A stretch of 43,373 nt of DNA from Bacteriovoracaceae bacterium (lineage in GTDB: Bacteria; Bdellovibrionota; Bacteriovoracia; Bacteriovoracales; Bacteriovoracaceae), in assembly GCA_016784965.1 (NCBI GenBank), contig JADHTQ010000040.1, positions 1-43,373 on the forward strand. The letters run 5' to 3'. The notes under the pieces were generated by a model. That model searched no databases and was not told where the DNA came from. It worked only from the letters and a program-made list of their open reading frames with translations. This document shows positions 23,251-32,207 of the stretch, one piece after another. The position numbers were made by a program, and so were the translations under genes. How positions within the stretch are numbered: the stretch's first letter is position 1; each line of letters opens with the position of its first letter.

Positions 23251-24180
23251 ATGGTTGTTGTTTTTTTTATTGTTCTTACTTTAGTAGGGTACTCACAAGC
23301 AGAGGCAAAGCAGATAGATACACTATTGCCACAGAATTTGCTTAGACTTGATCGGGACTTTTCCCCCCATGCCATCATTGTTGAAAAATCGACTAGGAAG
23401 TTACATATCTTTAAGGCTCAAGATCAAATTCCAAAAAGAATTAGGTCGTTCAATGTCGCCATTGGAGAAATAATTGGTAGGAAAGAAAAAAGAGGAGATA
23501 AAAAAACTCCAGAAGGTATTTATTGGGTGCAAAAATATCTTACCGCTAAAAACATTTTTACTATGTATGGACAGGAGGCAAAAATCTACGGGAATGGTGC
23601 CTTCGTACTTAACTACCCAAATTTAATAGATAAAAGCTATGGTAGAAAGGGAAGTGGTATTTGGATTCATGGCACAGATGACGTCAACAAGATTTCAAAG
23701 GGGCGCTCCTCAAAAGGTTGTGTTGTACTAACCAATACAGATTTAGTCAGAATCTCAAATTTTATTCAGCTAAGGGCCACTCCAATAATTTTAGTTCGAA
23801 AAATTAACTACTTAACAGTTAAAAAGTGGAAACAGCTAAAATCAGATATTACCGGTTTGGTTCGCAAATGGAAGAGCGATTGGGAAAATGAAAATTTTAA
23901 CAACTATATAGACTTTTATCATGAAAATTATTTTGATCCATTTAGGAAAAATTTAAAGCAATTTGAAAACTATAAAAAAGCTGTATTTAATAATCCGGGC
24001 AAGCCCCATGTGAAATTGACCAATACAGTGTTTTTGCATCACCAAGAGTATATGATCATAAGGTTTGCACAGGCCTATCATTCAAAAACAGTAAGAAGTT
24101 ACGGTGTAAAAAAACTTTATGTAAAAAGAAATGAAGAGAATAAATGGAAGATAATATCAGAGCAATGGAATAGAATTTAA
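23251..24180 (+). CDS. Secreted L,D-transpeptidase (YkuD) with C-terminal extra domain
   Basis: The 309-aa protein has a signal peptide (about 1-19, SQAEA cleavage region) and a YkuD catalytic domain (about 42-182): AIIVEKSTRKLHIF, GDKKTPEGIYW, and the active-site pair His140 (IWIHGTDD) and Cys157 (SKGCVVL). Such enzymes make 3-3 crosslinks in peptidoglycan or attach proteins to it. The C-terminus (about 195-309, NNYIDFYHENYF and KWKIISEQW) resembles an NTF2/SnoaL-like domain seen after YkuD in some relatives. In predatory Bdellovibrio some L,D-transpeptidases act on the prey wall; whether this one does cannot be told. Confidence 0.92.
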   Translation: MVVVFFIVLTLVGYSQAEAKQIDTLLPQNLLRLDRDFSPHAIIVEKSTRKLHIFKAQDQIPKRIRSFNVAIGEIIGRKEKRGDKKTPEGIYWVQKYLTAKNIFTMYGQEAKIYGNGAFVLNYPNLIDKSYGRKGSGIWIHGTDDVNKISKGRSSKGCVVLTNTDLVRISNFIQLRATPIILVRKINYLTVKKWKQLKSDITGLVRKWKSDWENENFNNYIDFYHENYFDPFRKNLKQFENYKKAVFNNPGKPHVKLTNTVFLHHQEYMIIRFAQAYHSKTVRSYGVKKLYVKRNEENKWKIISEQWNRI

Positions 24181-24211
24181 TACATCAAATATTTTTAAGG
24201 AGTAGGGACAA

Positions 24212-25396
24212 ATGGGTACAACAAAATTGATGAAGAGATACATATTGCTGTTTTTTATTGGCGGGGTCGTAGGCTTTGTTGTGTTTAAATTTACTAGTAG
24301 CACAGAACCCACTTTAAAACCAAAAGAGCTAATGAGCAGTACTGCTAAGTGCTCTATAGGTGATCAATCCAAAAAAGCTGAAGATACGCCAAACATTAAA
24401 GACCTGGCTCTAATGAGGCTCGACGACAAATACTACACTAAAGAGTTGCTTCCAAAAAATATTCAAAGAACATTGTATAAAATTGAAAACGAGAGGTTTC
24501 AACAAGTATCAGGTTACTTGCAAGAATTTGCGGTACGTTTGGCCTTATCTAAAATGAATGGACAAACTGAAAATGTTCCAGCGCTTGATCAACTGCTTCC
24601 CAAAGTAGACATAACAGATGCCCAGATGGGGAAATTTTTTAATGAAAATAAGGGAAAATTTCCTCCTAATGTAACATTTGCAATGATGAAAGCTCAGATT
24701 AAAGATTATTTACACAATAGAAACTTTGCCAGTATGTTTTCAAATGAAGTTAAAATATTGGAATCAAGTAAACGCCTTGAAATACTTGTGGATAGGCCCA
24801 TTGCCCCAATGATCACTTTGGCAATAGATAAGTTTCCAAGTTTAGGAAACAGTGATTCTAAAAACACTCTCATCGAGGTATCAGATTATATGTGTGGACA
24901 TTGCCAGGGTGTTCACGCTGAAGTTAGAAAGGTTGTTGAAATGATGAAAAACAAGCTAAAGTTTGTTCAAATCAACTTCTCTTTAAACCCCGGTGGGCAA
25001 AGTGGAACTTTAATTCGAGGGGCATATTGCGCTAATGCTCAGGGAGCAGACAAGTTTTGGAAATACCACAATCTTACCTTTGAGGCAATGGCACATGAAG
25101 AACATGATCACAGCAAGCATGATCACAGCAAGCATGATCATAGTAAACATGGGGAAGAAGATCGGGCCAAGAATTTACAAAAGGCAATAAAATTGGCAAA
25201 AAATTCGGGCCTTGATGTCAAGAAATTTAAACTTTGTATCAATAGTGATGAAAGTATGGGCCACATTAGAGAAACCAACAACATGCTATCAAAAGCCGGT
25301 ATCTCCAGTACTCCCACCTTCTTTTTAAACAACAGAAAGTTAGAGGTTGGACATAAAGGACTGATGAGTGCTTTAATTGAGAACTTAATTAAGTGA
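24212..25396 (+). CDS. Membrane-anchored DsbA-like thioredoxin-fold protein with His-rich repeat
   Basis: The 394-aa protein has an N-terminal membrane anchor (about 8-26), a helical region (about 75-190) with a VDITDAQMGKFFNENKGKF segment similar to the N-terminal part of SurA/PpiC chaperones, and a DsbA-type thioredoxin domain with active site Cys228-Gly-His-Cys231 and the cis-Pro in SSTPTFF. The helical insert carries a triple HDHSK repeat (298-312), a likely metal-binding stretch. Predicted role is disulfide exchange in the periplasm. SD AAGGAG is 8 nt before ATG 24212. The 3' end overlaps convergent ruvX by 12 bp. Confidence 0.88.
   Translation: MGTTKLMKRYILLFFIGGVVGFVVFKFTSSTEPTLKPKELMSSTAKCSIGDQSKKAEDTPNIKDLALMRLDDKYYTKELLPKNIQRTLYKIENERFQQVSGYLQEFAVRLALSKMNGQTENVPALDQLLPKVDITDAQMGKFFNENKGKFPPNVTFAMMKAQIKDYLHNRNFASMFSNEVKILESSKRLEILVDRPIAPMITLAIDKFPSLGNSDSKNTLIEVSDYMCGHCQGVHAEVRKVVEMMKNKLKFVQINFSLNPGGQSGTLIRGAYCANAQGADKFWKYHNLTFEAMAHEEHDHSKHDHSKHDHSKHGEEDRAKNLQKAIKLAKNSGLDVKKFKLCINSDESMGHIRETNNMLSKAGISSTPTFFLNNRKLEVGHKGLMSALIENLIK
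25103..25147 (+). repeat. Three tandem 15-bp units coding HDHSK
   Basis: Units at 25103-25117, 25118-25132 and 25133-25147 encode His-Asp-His-Ser-Lys three times, followed by another His. Copies 1 and 2 are identical; copy 3 differs at third codon positions only, all silent. It lies within the DsbA-like gene. Confidence 0.9.
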
Positions 25397-25852
25397 TTTG
25401 ATAAAATCCTCTAAAATAATTGCAGCACAAAGTGCATCTATTTGCTTGGGATCAACTTTGAAATTATAGTTGGGAGAGTTTTTCATCCTATCTTTTGCTT
25501 CGTATGTTGTTAAAGTTTCATCCTGAAAGTAGAGGGCAACATTTTTGCCCATCAATACTTTTAAAAGGGCCTCTCCAAATTCTCTGACCCGTGTAGTCAT
25601 ATCCGATTCCTTGCCATCTAGTAGCAGAGGTAAACCAAGGATTACTAGATCAATGGATTCATCGTCGACAAGCTGAGCAAGTTTTTGAATTAACTGCTCA
25701 TCACCCTCATAGATAACCTTACCAAAGGGCAAGGGATATGGGTCACGTCCCGGACGGAAGGTTGCAAGCCCTGTGACTTTAGTGCCATAATCGATGGCAA
25801 GAATTTGTTTGTTGAGATATTTTTTGTAATTTATGAAATTTTTCAGGTTCAT
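25385..25852 (-). CDS. ruvX: RuvX/YqgF family putative pre-16S rRNA nuclease
   Basis: The 155-aa RNase H-fold protein has the expected motifs: first Asp in ILAIDYGTKVTGLA, VILGLPLLLDGKES, the Glu in QDETLTTYEA and the last Asp in IDALCAAIILEDF. YqgF members mature the 5' end of 16S rRNA; some were proposed as Holliday junction resolvases. It has about 15 extra residues before the core. ATG 25852 has no clear SD. Confidence 0.92.
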   Translation of the reverse strand: MNLKNFINYKKYLNKQILAIDYGTKVTGLATFRPGRDPYPLPFGKVIYEGDEQLIQKLAQLVDDESIDLVILGLPLLLDGKESDMTTRVREFGEALLKVLMGKNVALYFQDETLTTYEAKDRMKNSPNYNFKVDPKQIDALCAAIILEDFIKSLN

Positions 25853-25921
25853 AGTTATCTTATATTCTTTAAATTTTGGAATTTAAACCTATTTATTCTG
25901 CCTATTTTTAGATAAATGATC

Positions 25922-25952
25922 TTGACAAGGTGGCCGATAAATATAATATAGT
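25922..25952 (+). promoter_or_regulatory. Candidate promoter in the rho leader region
   Basis: TTGACA (25922-25927) is followed by overlapping AT-rich -10 candidates (TATAAT 25942-25947, TATAGT 25947-25952); none has exactly 17 bp spacing. The start codon of rho is over 110 bp downstream, so a leader that could serve rho autoregulation is possible. The rest of 25953-26063 shows no strong hairpin. Confidence 0.4.
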
Positions 25953-26063
25953 CCTTATAGACATTAGTTTTTTATCTTAAAAATACTCAAAAAGTGATAA
26001 ATCGCATTATTCTAACATATCGGTTGTAAAGTAGTAATCTAATTAAGCTAGGAGAAAAATCGA

Positions 26064-27311
26064 ATGCATCTCAACGATCTCAGAGAAAAAAACATTAATG
26101 AATTGACTGTAATGGCGGGTGAGTTAAAAATTGAAAACCCCGGAAACATGAGAAGACATGAAGTTATTTTTGCCATTTTAAAGGCCCATGCAGGCAATAA
26201 TGAGGAAATTTACGGTGAAGGGGTGCTTGAAATTCTGCCGGATGGTTTTGGATTCTTAAGATCTCCAGGCTACAACTACTTACCTGGTGCAGACGATATA
26301 TATGTTAGTCCGAGCCAAATCAGGCGTTTTGGTCTAAGAAAAGGTGATACAGTCTCCGGGCAAATTAGGCCACCAAAAGATGGTGAAAGATATTTTGCTC
26401 TCCTAAAGGTGAATCACGTTAATTTCCAAACACCTGAAGCTCATAAAAAGACAGTACTCTTTGATAACTTAACGCCACTTTATCCAATGGATAAAATCAG
26501 TCTAGAGCATTTACCTGCCAACTACTCAACCAGGATCATTGACCTGTTTGTTCCTCAGGGCTTTGGTCAACGTTGTTTGATTGTTGCTCCTCCTAAAGCT
26601 GGTAAAACGGTACTTTTACAAGATATGGCAAACGCAATTTCTGCTAACCATAAAGATTCAATGGTCATTGTTCTTTTGATTGATGAAAGACCAGAAGAAG
26701 TTACCGACATGAAGCGTAACGTTGCAGCTGAGGTTGTCTCCAGTACTTTTGACGAGCCAGCAAATAGACACGTTCAGGTTGCTGAGATGGTAATTGAAAA
26801 GGCAAAAAGATTAACCGAAGCTGGTCAAAACGTTGTTATCTTGCTTGACTCCATAACAAGACTTGCCAGGGCATACAACACAGTTGTTCCCCCATCGGGT
26901 AAAATCCTTTCAGGTGGTGTTGATTCAAATGCACTTCACAAGCCAAAGAGATTCTTTGGTGCTGCGCGAAATATCGAGGATGGTGGATCTTTAACGATTA
27001 TTGCAACATCATTAATTGATACAGGATCTAGAATGGATGAGGTTATCTTTGAAGAATTTAAGGGTACTGGTAACTCAGAGATTCAGTTAGATAGAAAATT
27101 ATTAGAAAAACGAATTTTTCCTTGTTTGGACATTAATAAGTCATCAACCAGGAAGGAGGACTTATTGATGCAAGACGCCGATCTTCAGAGGGTTTTCTTG
27201 CTGCGAAAAGTTTTACACCCCATGAACACTATTGATTCCATGGAGTTTATGTTAAGCCGTATCACCAAGACAAAAACAAACATTGAGTTTTTTGATTCAA
27301 TGAGTGGCTAG
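26064..27311 (+). CDS. rho: Transcription termination factor Rho
   Basis: The 415-aa hexameric RNA helicase ends transcription of untranslated RNA. It has an N-terminal helical Rho_N part ([20 protein letters not shown]), the RNA-binding cold-shock-like domain ([15 protein letters not shown]), Walker [13 protein letters not shown], Walker [17 protein letters not shown] and the Q/R loops ([20 protein letters not shown]). Length is typical for Rho without insertions. SD TAGGAG precedes ATG 26064. It heads the run rho-DUF1385-prfA-prmC-murA. Confidence 0.97.
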   Translation: MHLNDLREKNINELTVMAGELKIENPGNMRRHEVIFAILKAHAGNNEEIYGEGVLEILPDGFGFLRSPGYNYLPGADDIYVSPSQIRRFGLRKGDTVSGQIRPPKDGERYFALLKVNHVNFQTPEAHKKTVLFDNLTPLYPMDKISLEHLPANYSTRIIDLFVPQGFGQRCLIVAPPKAGKTVLLQDMANAISANHKDSMVIVLLIDERPEEVTDMKRNVAAEVVSSTFDEPANRHVQVAEMVIEKAKRLTEAGQNVVILLDSITRLARAYNTVVPPSGKILSGGVDSNALHKPKRFFGAARNIEDGGSLTIIATSLIDTGSRMDEVIFEEFKGTGNSEIQLDRKLLEKRIFPCLDINKSSTRKEDLLMQDADLQRVFLLRKVLHPMNTIDSMEFMLSRITKTKTNIEFFDSMSG

Positions 27312-27318
27312 TAGCGTA

Positions 27319-28125
27319 ATGAAGCTCTTGGGGACCAAGCGAATACCCCTTACAGGTCAGGCAGTAAGTAAAGGAGTAATTATCGAAACTCCTAATGCAC
27401 TTGTCGTGGCTTCTTTAAAATCCCAAGACCGTATTGAGTTCAAACAACTCGAAGATCAATCTTTAAGCACTAACACGCTTGTCTCTCTACTTATAATTTT
27501 ATTTTTGATAGTACTTCCCCATGGTGTTGCTGCCTTAATAGAATACTTAGTGATAAATATCTGGAATCTGCAAAGTATACAATTCCACCTCCTCGATGGA
27601 ATCATTAAGGCAACGTTGCTAGTAGGATACTTGTTTTTTATACGGCTATTGCCAGAGATAAGCTCCCTACTAGAAAACCACGGAGCTGAACATCGAGTGC
27701 TCTCTATCTATGAAGCAGGTGAGGAGCTGACTGTGGAAAACGCGAAAAAATATACCAATATCCACCCAATGTGTGGAACCACTTTGTTATGTTTTTTCCT
27801 CTTTTTCTCTACGATAATATTTTCGATAATTTTAATTTCACTTCCTATAGCAGCTACATTTCCATTTGTGTTAAGTCACATATTGGCCTTAACATTAAAG
27901 TTGGTTTTAATTATACCAATTGCAGGTGTAAGTTATGGTATATTTAAGTTTTTACAAGAAAACTCAAATAGTTTTGTCGCCAAAATTGTCAGTACTCCAG
28001 GTATGGTACTGCAAAAATTAACTACCAAAACACCCAGTGATGATCAGTTAAAGGTAGGGATTTCTGCAATTTTAGCAGCACTATCTTTAGAAAAAAATAT
28101 AAGTAGGAAACAAAATTATGTTTAA
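27319..28125 (+). CDS. DUF1385 (YqhQ-like) membrane protein
   Basis: The 268-aa protein has the DUF1385 features: the N-terminal GQAVSKGVIIETPNALVVAS, membrane helices at about 60-80 and 85-105, the central HGAEHRVLSIYEAGEELTVE, NIHPMCGTT, then two or three more helices and a cytoplasmic tail. The function of the family is not settled. ATG 27319 lacks an SD and lies 7 bp after the rho stop; GTG 27304, overlapping rho, is an alternative, and coupled translation is likely either way. Its place between rho and prfA is a conserved arrangement. It overlaps prfA by 8 bp. Confidence 0.9.
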   Translation: MKLLGTKRIPLTGQAVSKGVIIETPNALVVASLKSQDRIEFKQLEDQSLSTNTLVSLLIILFLIVLPHGVAALIEYLVINIWNLQSIQFHLLDGIIKATLLVGYLFFIRLLPEISSLLENHGAEHRVLSIYEAGEELTVENAKKYTNIHPMCGTTLLCFFLFFSTIIFSIILISLPIAATFPFVLSHILALTLKLVLIIPIAGVSYGIFKFLQENSNSFVAKIVSTPGMVLQKLTTKTPSDDQLKVGISAILAALSLEKNISRKQNYV

Positions 28126-29185
28126 TAAACTAGATGAAGTGGTAAATCGCTACGAAGAACTGACTGAAAAACTTGCTGATCCATCAATCTATGACAGGCA
28201 GTCTGAATTTCGCAAAATTTCTGAAGAGAGGGCAAACCTAGAAGAGTTAGTAGAAGTTTATAAGGTTTACAAAGATAAAAAAAATGACCTAGAAGAGGCA
28301 AAATCAATCTTGAAGAACGAAAAAGATGAAGAGTTGCGGGATATGGCCAAAGAGGAGTTGAATGAACTACAAGTTGAGATGCCAGTGCTGGAAGATAGAT
28401 TAAAAATCTTGCTGCTTCCCAAAGATCCACTAGACGAAAAAGATGTTATGATTGAAATTCGCGCTGGAGCAGGGGGAGATGAGGCATCAATTTTTGTCGG
28501 TGATGTATATCGCATGTACCAAAACTATATTAAGCAGTTGGGATACAAATCTGAATTAATCTCCATAAGTGAGGGGGATGAAGGGATAAAAGAGATAATC
28601 TTTAACGTTACCGGAGACAAAGTATATTCGCGTTTTAAATATGAATCGGGTGTTCATCGTGTACAACGGGTGCCCAAAACCGAGTCACAAGGGCGCGTTC
28701 ATACCTCCACAATTACGGTAGCAATTATGCCCGAAGCTGATGATGTGGAGTTTGAGCTTGATATGAATGATGTGAGAGTTGATGTATACCGCTCTGGAGG
28801 TTGCGGTGGGCAGTCTGTTAACACCACTGATTCTGCTGTAAGGGTAACCCATATTCCAACCGGTACAGTTGTTGCCATTCAAGATGAAAAATCTCAGATC
28901 AAAAATAAAGATAAGGCCCTCAAAATTTTGCGCAATAGGATATATGACAAAATGGTGCATGAGGCACAAGCTGAAGAAGCGGCCTTGCGCTTGGGTATGG
29001 TGGGCAGGGGGGATCGCTCAGAGCGAATTAGAACTTATAATTTTCCCCAAGGAAGATTAACTGACCATCGAATCGGATTGACTCTTTACTCTTTGGATAA
29101 GATAATTGAAGGAGACATGGCAGCTGTTGTCGAAGCACTTATGGCCCACAATCAGGCAGCACTGCTGAAGGGACAAGAAGATTGA
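28118..29185 (+). CDS. prfA: Peptide chain release factor 1
   Basis: The 355-aa factor ends translation at UAA and UAG. It has the N-terminal coiled coil, IEIRAGAGGDEASIF, the stop-codon reading PxT as Pro186-Lys-Thr188 (RVPKTESQGR), and the catalytic GGQ with Gln232 in SGGCGGQSVNTTDSA. The GGQ is flanked by Cys before and Ser after, where Ala and His are more common. The neighbour prmC methylates this Gln. Length and end are normal. SD TAGGAA precedes ATG 28118. Confidence 0.97.
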   Translation: MFNKLDEVVNRYEELTEKLADPSIYDRQSEFRKISEERANLEELVEVYKVYKDKKNDLEEAKSILKNEKDEELRDMAKEELNELQVEMPVLEDRLKILLLPKDPLDEKDVMIEIRAGAGGDEASIFVGDVYRMYQNYIKQLGYKSELISISEGDEGIKEIIFNVTGDKVYSRFKYESGVHRVQRVPKTESQGRVHTSTITVAIMPEADDVEFELDMNDVRVDVYRSGGCGGQSVNTTDSAVRVTHIPTGTVVAIQDEKSQIKNKDKALKILRNRIYDKMVHEAQAEEAALRLGMVGRGDRSERIRTYNFPQGRLTDHRIGLTLYSLDKIIEGDMAAVVEALMAHNQAALLKGQED

Positions 29186-30036
29186 GTCAGCTAGGAAAAT
29201 TTTTTTTAGGCAACAGTCAACTAATCAAAAAAAATTACCCCGGTATTACTCTGAGGCGATTAGAAGAGGAGTTTAAAGACTACTTGGCCCAGAGTAAGCT
29301 CACCGATAAGATCAAAGAATTAGAGTTTTTTGACAAGTTATGCAATGGAGTACCCCTTGCATATATTACAGGCAAGATAACCTTTTATAAGTCAGAATTT
29401 TTTGTTGATTCCAGCGTTTTAATTCCACGCATGGAAACTGAACTTTTGGTTGAACAAGCAATAAAAGATATAAAGAGCAGTTTTAAAAGATCTCACGATG
29501 AAAATTTTAAGATTTTAGATTTAGGAGTTGGCTCAGGGGCAATCATTCTTTCAATTTTACAAGAAATTGACAGGCCTATTTCGGCCTTTGCCACGGATAT
29601 TAGCCAAGCAGCGCTAGAGGTTGCCAAAAGAAATTTTTTTTTCCTGCGCTATACATTTTCTAGAAAGTCTACACTTGAATTTATAAAAATGGATAGACTA
29701 TGTGGGTTTGAGCAAAAGTTGCATATGATAATAACAAATCCGCCATATATAAAAGAAAAAAACGACCGAGTTGGTGTACACCACCAAGTACACTCTTTTG
29801 AGCCCCACACTGCCTTATATCTTCCAGATGACAAATATAATGAATGGTTTGAAGAACTTTTCAAGCAATCTTTTAGTCAACTTTATAATGGTGGTATTTT
29901 TTTGATGGAAGGCCATGAAAATAATCTAAGTGAACTTAAAGCTATTGCCAAGTCAGTTGGTTTTATAAATACCGAGGTGATTTTTGATTTGACCAGGAGA
30001 CCGAGGTTTTTAAAGGCCCAAAAAAGTACTACTTAA
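29182..30036 (+). CDS. prmC: Release factor glutamine methyltransferase
   Basis: The 284-aa SAM-dependent enzyme methylates the GGQ glutamine of RF1/RF2. It has a helical N-terminal domain (about 1-75, PLAYITGKITFY), the SAM motif ILDLGVGSGAIILSIL, FATDISQAALEVAK and the catalytic ITNPPYI. It starts at TTG 29182, overlapping the prfA stop (TTGA), so translation is coupled to its substrate. Confidence 0.95.
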   Translation: MSQLGKFFLGNSQLIKKNYPGITLRRLEEEFKDYLAQSKLTDKIKELEFFDKLCNGVPLAYITGKITFYKSEFFVDSSVLIPRMETELLVEQAIKDIKSSFKRSHDENFKILDLGVGSGAIILSILQEIDRPISAFATDISQAALEVAKRNFFFLRYTFSRKSTLEFIKMDRLCGFEQKLHMIITNPPYIKEKNDRVGVHHQVHSFEPHTALYLPDDKYNEWFEELFKQSFSQLYNGGIFLMEGHENNLSELKAIAKSVGFINTEVIFDLTRRPRFLKAQKSTT

Positions 30037-30046
30037 AAGTTACAGA

Positions 30047-30078
30047 CGCTTAAACAAGCGTGCACTTTGGAGGTGCAC
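30047..30078 (+). promoter_or_regulatory. Two adjacent hairpins around the murA ribosome binding site
   Basis: CGCTT/AAGCG (30047-30060, loop AAAC) is followed at once by GTGCAC/GTGCAC (30060-30078) whose 7-nt loop TTTGGAG contains most of the murA SD (GGAGGT, 30069-30074). The second stem would hold the last SD bases and end one nucleotide before ATG 30080. This may tune murA translation or separate it from prmC. Confidence 0.4.
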
Positions 30079-30079
30079 T

Positions 30080-31339
30080 ATGGATAAATTATATATTACA
30101 GGACCTGCAACATTAAAAGGAAGCGTGGCTATTTCGCGCTCAAAAAACTCCTACCTGCCTATCATGGCCGCATGTTTACTTAATCCCAATCCCGTCCATT
30201 TAAAAAATTTACCAGAACTTAGGGATATCAGGACAATGCTAAACCTGCTCAAAAAATTAGGTGTACAAGTAGAAAAAAAGGGCAACATTACAACTTTAAA
30301 TGCCGCCAATATCACTTCTACCACTGCAACCTATGACTTGGTTAAAACCATGAGGGCTTCTGTTTTAGTTTTAGGTCCACTACTGGCCCGCTTTAACAAA
30401 GCAGATGTGTCTCTACCAGGAGGATGCGCAATAGGCGAGCGCCCTATAGATATACATTTAAAAAATCTTACCAAGCTTGGGGCAAATATAAACTTGCAAG
30501 GTGGGTACGTAGAAGCCACTTGTAGCAAACTAACTGGAAGCCACTTAGTGCTAACTTTCCCATCTGTGGGGGCCACAGAAAACTTGATGATGGCCGCTAC
30601 ACTATCTTTAGGAAAAACTGTAATTGAAAATGCTGCTTTAGAGCCAGAAATTGCTGATTTGGCCCACTTTTTAACACTGATGGGTGCAAAAATCGAAGGG
30701 ATTGGTACCTCTAAAATTACAATTTTTGGATTGTCTAAAATTTCTGACTTTTGTGAAGTTGAGTATGAAGCAATTGCTGATAGGATAGAGGCCTCAACTT
30801 ATCTGATTGCAGCACTTATTACCAACTCACAAGTGCTGATTGAAAAATTTAATCCAACCCATATTGATGCAGTAATTGGAGTACTAAAAGATATGGGTGC
30901 AAACTTTGAAATTGGCCCAGACTTTATTAAAGTTAACAAGTCTAAACTAAGCAGGGCAAAGATTGACACTTCGCCATACCCGGGATTTCCCACCGATGTA
31001 CAGGCCCAACTAATGGCATTGTTAGCTGTGAGCGAAGGTTCCTCTAGAATTTCAGAACATATTTTTGAAAACAGGTTTATGCATGTTCCAGAACTTAAGC
31101 GATTGGGCTGCCAGATTGAACTAAAAGGTAGATCTGCTTTTATTGAAGGTGGCAGCAAACTAATGGCCGCACCAGTGATGTGCACAGACTTAAGGGCCTC
31201 AGCTGCCCTAGTGCTTGCTGCCTTATCAGCACAAGGGACTACTCAAATTGGAAGGGTATATCATCTAGACCGCGGTTATGAAAAACTAGATCAAAAATTA
31301 AGGCAGTTAGGGGTTGAAATTCAAAGAGTTAATGAATAA
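30080..31339 (+). CDS. murA: UDP-N-acetylglucosamine 1-carboxyvinyltransferase
   Basis: The 419-aa enzyme transfers enolpyruvate from PEP to UDP-GlcNAc, the first step of peptidoglycan synthesis in the cytoplasm. It keeps the Lys-Asn pair near 22-23 (ISRSKNSYLP), the active-site Cys116 in LPGGCAIGERPIDIH (the target of fosfomycin), SVGATENLMMAA and the catalytic Asp in FPTDVQAQ. Length is normal. It ends the rho-prfA run 43 bp after prmC. Confidence 0.96.
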   Translation: MDKLYITGPATLKGSVAISRSKNSYLPIMAACLLNPNPVHLKNLPELRDIRTMLNLLKKLGVQVEKKGNITTLNAANITSTTATYDLVKTMRASVLVLGPLLARFNKADVSLPGGCAIGERPIDIHLKNLTKLGANINLQGGYVEATCSKLTGSHLVLTFPSVGATENLMMAATLSLGKTVIENAALEPEIADLAHFLTLMGAKIEGIGTSKITIFGLSKISDFCEVEYEAIADRIEASTYLIAALITNSQVLIEKFNPTHIDAVIGVLKDMGANFEIGPDFIKVNKSKLSRAKIDTSPYPGFPTDVQAQLMALLAVSEGSSRISEHIFENRFMHVPELKRLGCQIELKGRSAFIEGGSKLMAAPVMCTDLRASAALVLAALSAQGTTQIGRVYHLDRGYEKLDQKLRQLGVEIQRVNE

Positions 31340-31349
31340 CAAGTTATTC
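31334..31349. terminator. Small bidirectional hairpin formed by two convergent stops
   Basis: GAATAAC and GTTATTC form a 6-7 bp stem with a minimal loop and contain the stop codons of murA and of the convergent 248-aa gene. The T-tract is poor on either strand, so it may end transcription only weakly. Confidence 0.3.
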
Positions 31350-32090
31350 AATTAATTTATCTAGGCCACTAAAAAGGGCAGTGATGATCGCTCTTTGCAA
31401 GTGATTCATTTGATATAGCTTGCCCATAATTAATACAGGACTTTCTTTAATAGAGGCAACTGATACCAACTCCCCCTTTTGTTGATTGTATTCACTAATA
31501 TCAAAAAAAGTATCAAAACGGACTTTGTGAAGATCCATTAATTTAATATCAAATTCTGAAGCGGCTACCGGCAAGGGGATCCTGCTACCTTCAATCTTGG
31601 CCCGAACTAATGTATTTTTCTTTGCTTCTCCAACATCGTTATAGATTAGATTGAGCTCTTTGGTACCTAAATTCGACTTTAAAATAAACCACAGCTCCTC
31701 AAAAAAGCTAGTTCTATCATTTGGCCAAAGTGTTGCAAGGTTGTCCAAAACATTAAAGAGCTCTTCAATCAATGAGATATTATTTTGTAAAATCCACAGC
31801 TCCTGTACTTGAAGAAAGATCGAAAAGGCATCCTCATAACTTAAGTTTTCAAATTTCTCCAGGGTTAAAGAAAAGGCATTGCCAGTTCTTACGGGGAAAA
31901 AGCGATGTTCTGTTTTAAGCAGTCCAATGGACTCTTCGCTTAGCTCTTCTTTTCCATAAAAAGCGGCTTGAATATTCTTTTGTTTTAATTCATTAACTAC
32001 GCATGTTTCACTACTGTGGTTTTTTCCAAACTCAAAAAATCTAAGGATAAAATGGGTATCAGACTTAAGGTATGCTAGGGAAAATTGCAT
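31344..32090 (-). CDS. Hypothetical protein (248 aa)
   Basis: No family recognised. The protein is soluble and mixed alpha/beta: a strand-rich start (MQFSLAYLKSDTHFILRFFE), a long helical middle (about 80-150, EDAFSIFLQVQELWILQNNI) and a beta-rich end (ELVSVASIKESPVLIMGKLY). No signal peptide. It is monocistronic, convergent with murA and divergent from the secreted 213-aa protein. The layout suggests a lineage-specific regulator or adaptor, but this is a guess. Confidence 0.65.
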   Translation of the reverse strand: MQFSLAYLKSDTHFILRFFEFGKNHSSETCVVNELKQKNIQAAFYGKEELSEESIGLLKTEHRFFPVRTGNAFSLTLEKFENLSYEDAFSIFLQVQELWILQNNISLIEELFNVLDNLATLWPNDRTSFFEELWFILKSNLGTKELNLIYNDVGEAKKNTLVRAKIEGSRIPLPVAASEFDIKLMDLHKVRFDTFFDISEYNQQKGELVSVASIKESPVLIMGKLYQMNHLQRAIITALFSGLDKLIE

Positions 32091-32207
32091 GAACTACTTC
32101 CTTCAAAAAAAAATTTCACGTAAAGTTTCAATATACACTAAAATAATCATATTTTAACTCACATTTTGTAAAAATTGCTTTAAAATGGAGTTATATAAGG
32201 GTGTATT

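Noticed and set aside
25103-25147. CRISPR-like or mobile repeat
   Set aside because: It is an in-frame coding repeat of 15 bp without spacers inside a DsbA-like gene.
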